The notes under the pieces were generated by a model. The model saw nothing but the letters and a program-made list of their open reading frames with translations, was not told the DNA's origin and did no database searches. This document shows, in pieces, positions 63,601-64,000 of a stretch of 64,000 nt of DNA. Source of the stretch: Guillardia theta CCMP2712. Lineage: Eukaryota; Cryptophyceae; Pyrenomonadales; Geminigeraceae. The position numbers and the translations under genes are program-made. Positions within the stretch are counted from its first letter, which is position 1. Each line of letters begins with the position of its first letter. The stretch is taken from the NCBI RefSeq assembly GCF_000315625.1, contig NW_005434664.1, positions 1 to 64,000 of the forward strand, read 5' to 3'.

Positions 63601-64000
63601 TGCGATTCGTTTCGAAATCACAGGGATGAATCTATTCCATCTAAAGAATTTGTGCGATCCGAACAGTTTGTTGTGTCCCCTGGAACTTTCTGGTACGTAT
63701 GCGCATATGTTTGAAGACATCACGTCAAATCAATCTGCGATTGCCAATTACAACATTTCAAGCAATATTGTGTACCTGAACCCTACAGCTTCAATTCAAT
63801 CCAACAAACTGATTGAAGTGGTCATCAAGGTATATAACCCACCCTTGAGTCAAGACTCTCCCACCATGTATATGGCATGCTACAACCTCTCTGCCAACGG
63901 AAATCCCATCCTTCCAAAGACGGCTGCAAAAAGCAGTCAACTTCCTTTCTACAAGAATTATACAATTTTACGCTCAAACATATCCAGTGAACCAAGTACT
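36685..64000 (+). CDS. Giant secreted multidomain protein (PA14, filamin-like, YHYH and novel repeats), 3' end off the window
   Basis: The protein starts at ATG 36685 with a signal peptide (MMSRRHFVPHMLLLLLSDVA). The frame is open to 42402 and then, one base over, open from 42401 to the last base of the window, about 7,200 codons without a stop. If the GT at 42342 and AG at 42402 are spliced, the frame joins exactly and the product is at least 9,085 residues. Order: filamin-like repeats and a PA14 domain containing a nested YHYH domain (36.8-38.5 kb); filamin-like repeats (38.5-39.9); PA14 copies (40.5-44.1); a long module array (44.6-50.3); PA14 and filamin-like again (50.3-52.2); module array to the end. 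Many N-x-S/T sequons and scattered cysteines fit an extracellular glycoprotein. No transmembrane segment is seen before the window ends. PA14 and filamin-like folds usually bind carbohydrate or protein partners, so adhesion or a cell-covering scaffold is the natural inference. Confidence 0.85.
37250..38480 (+). other. PA14 domain with YHYH domain nested inside (in the giant protein)
   Basis: The first PA14 half reads GEWAGKLQSLQGG ... IRLWINGEVVIDTI (37420-37540). From about 37720 a YHYH domain follows: GVIGIARDGVVIYHLG, GFMLDGIPIYGPLD, GRYQLDECGGHVD and the signature FYHYHY (near 38060). The PA14 ending resumes at about 38270 with KFYDFKLQFEDVGIGSFFDL, then KWANEYQSPTHIPDALFF. YHYH domains are known mainly from bacterial and marine secreted proteins. 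Confidence 0.7.
40460..44180 (+). repeat. PA14 block of the giant protein (five copies) with filamin-like repeats between
   Basis: PA14 copies are recognisable by the sequence (G)GL.ATYY, the strand with a large aromatic (IWEGFL, ARWFGWL) and the LW.D...L/V.D strand. Starts are near 40465 (VKLWIDESIVIDTW), 41025 (IVVYFDGQKVLNTS), 42295 (LRLWLDNIMLIDQW), 43180 (ISIWLDDHPLILNR) and 43900 (CSWEGFLRPTYSELYSF). Filamin-like Ig units with the typical 'TAG....F...A.D.YGN' pattern lie between them, for example at about 41530, 43560 and 44290 (FSLFLRDTYGNTI). Confidence 0.75.
50335..52200 (+). repeat. Second PA14/filamin-like block of the giant protein
   Basis: PA14 copies lie near 50335 (EGLLATYYVD ... 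RARLWIENVLLIDQW), 51065 (GGLFATYYQNW ... RIKVWIDNKIVVEQW) and, partly, 52020 (FFSLRWSGGVRTEYADHYTF). Filamin-like units lie near 50830 (TAGIQATFTLVVRDEFGNV) and 51630 (GQRVNITIQLKDAYGNNI). This repeats the architecture of the N-terminal block after 6 kb of R1-type modules, suggesting that large segments were duplicated. Confidence 0.7.
55740..62830 (+). repeat. G-x-G-Y beta-repeat cluster in the giant protein
   Basis: At least ten diverged units have the pattern I-(T/V)-x-(I/V)-x-I-x-x-x-G-x-G-Y, then P-x-(I/V), then a Gly-rich turn and F-x-A/G-x-(F/V). Examples: EITNVGHGFTLAPNATL (55850), AITVLDHGVGYQQDPDLV (56540), SVSFQNYGTGYTSAEI (58850), MVIRTKGSGYLPGRIIAIGG (59320), SVSDHGVGYSCLDPPKV (59790), VEVQNTGIGYIAGEIFAVGG (61880) and SIDILQPGRGYTVGVIG (62600). 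A lone early unit sits at 37010-37200 (HIIDPGHSYTSSPTIWI). Cys pairs often flank them, for example near 58550 and 59700. Confidence 0.65.

Overview
This is nuclear DNA of a protist or alga. Every conventional protein gene is cut by short GT-AG introns, mostly about 42-110 nt. A canonical tRNA-Gly is present, and the left edge carries (CCCTAAA)n runs, the C-rich strand of the TTTAGGG telomere type found in plants and several algal groups. A secondary-plastid alga such as a cryptophyte would fit, but that is a guess from telomere type, intron style and gene content.

Layout. 1-4.3 kb is a subtelomere-like block: a tandem duplication (period 2,703 bp) of an unrecognised gene, each copy followed by interstitial telomeric repeats, plus a 76-bp minisatellite. 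4.35-36 kb is gene-dense. In order it holds a patatin-like phospholipase (+), a small hypothetical (-), a complete M13 neprilysin-type metallopeptidase (+, 13 exons), a DEAH-box RNA helicase close to DHX33 (-), an ELAPOR1/KIAA1324-like type I membrane receptor with an unexpected N-terminal WW domain (+), a small possibly myristoylated protein (+), a Cys-rich DUF4215-type membrane protein (-), a compact ionotropic-glutamate-receptor-like channel (+), a WD40 protein (-), a CS-TPR-SET/MYND (SMYD-like) protein (-), tRNA-Gly(GCC) (+), a small membrane-anchored or targeted protein (-) and an RBM34/Nop12-like two-RRM protein (+). Neighbours often alternate strand, giving divergent promoters and tight convergent ends. 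In one case two stop codons overlap.

36.7-64 kb is the standout. One secreted giant protein gene runs off the right edge and already encodes about 9,085 residues. It is almost intronless, unlike its neighbours. One interruption near 42.4 kb can be read as a 61-nt intron or as a +1 frameshift. The N-terminal third mixes PA14 domains, filamin-like Ig repeats and a YHYH domain nested inside a PA14 domain. The rest is built largely from a few recurrent modules: a roughly 45-residue 'I-D-E-I-x-x-V ... V-x-R-G ... H' unit seen about 21 times, a longer 'GQ..P...NTL.V.L...GLTG' unit, a short 'Y.FSF.L.NP..Q.SP' strand unit, and G-x-G-Y units clustered at 55.7-62.8 kb. It looks like a giant cell-surface or extracellular adhesin or scaffold, and I cannot match the repeat modules as a set to a named family.

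The genes do not form one pathway. Several (peptidase, ELAPOR-like receptor, DUF4215 protein, channel, giant protein) act at the cell surface or in the secretory route. Exon joins given here were made by eye from reading frame, splice dinucleotides and family resemblance.
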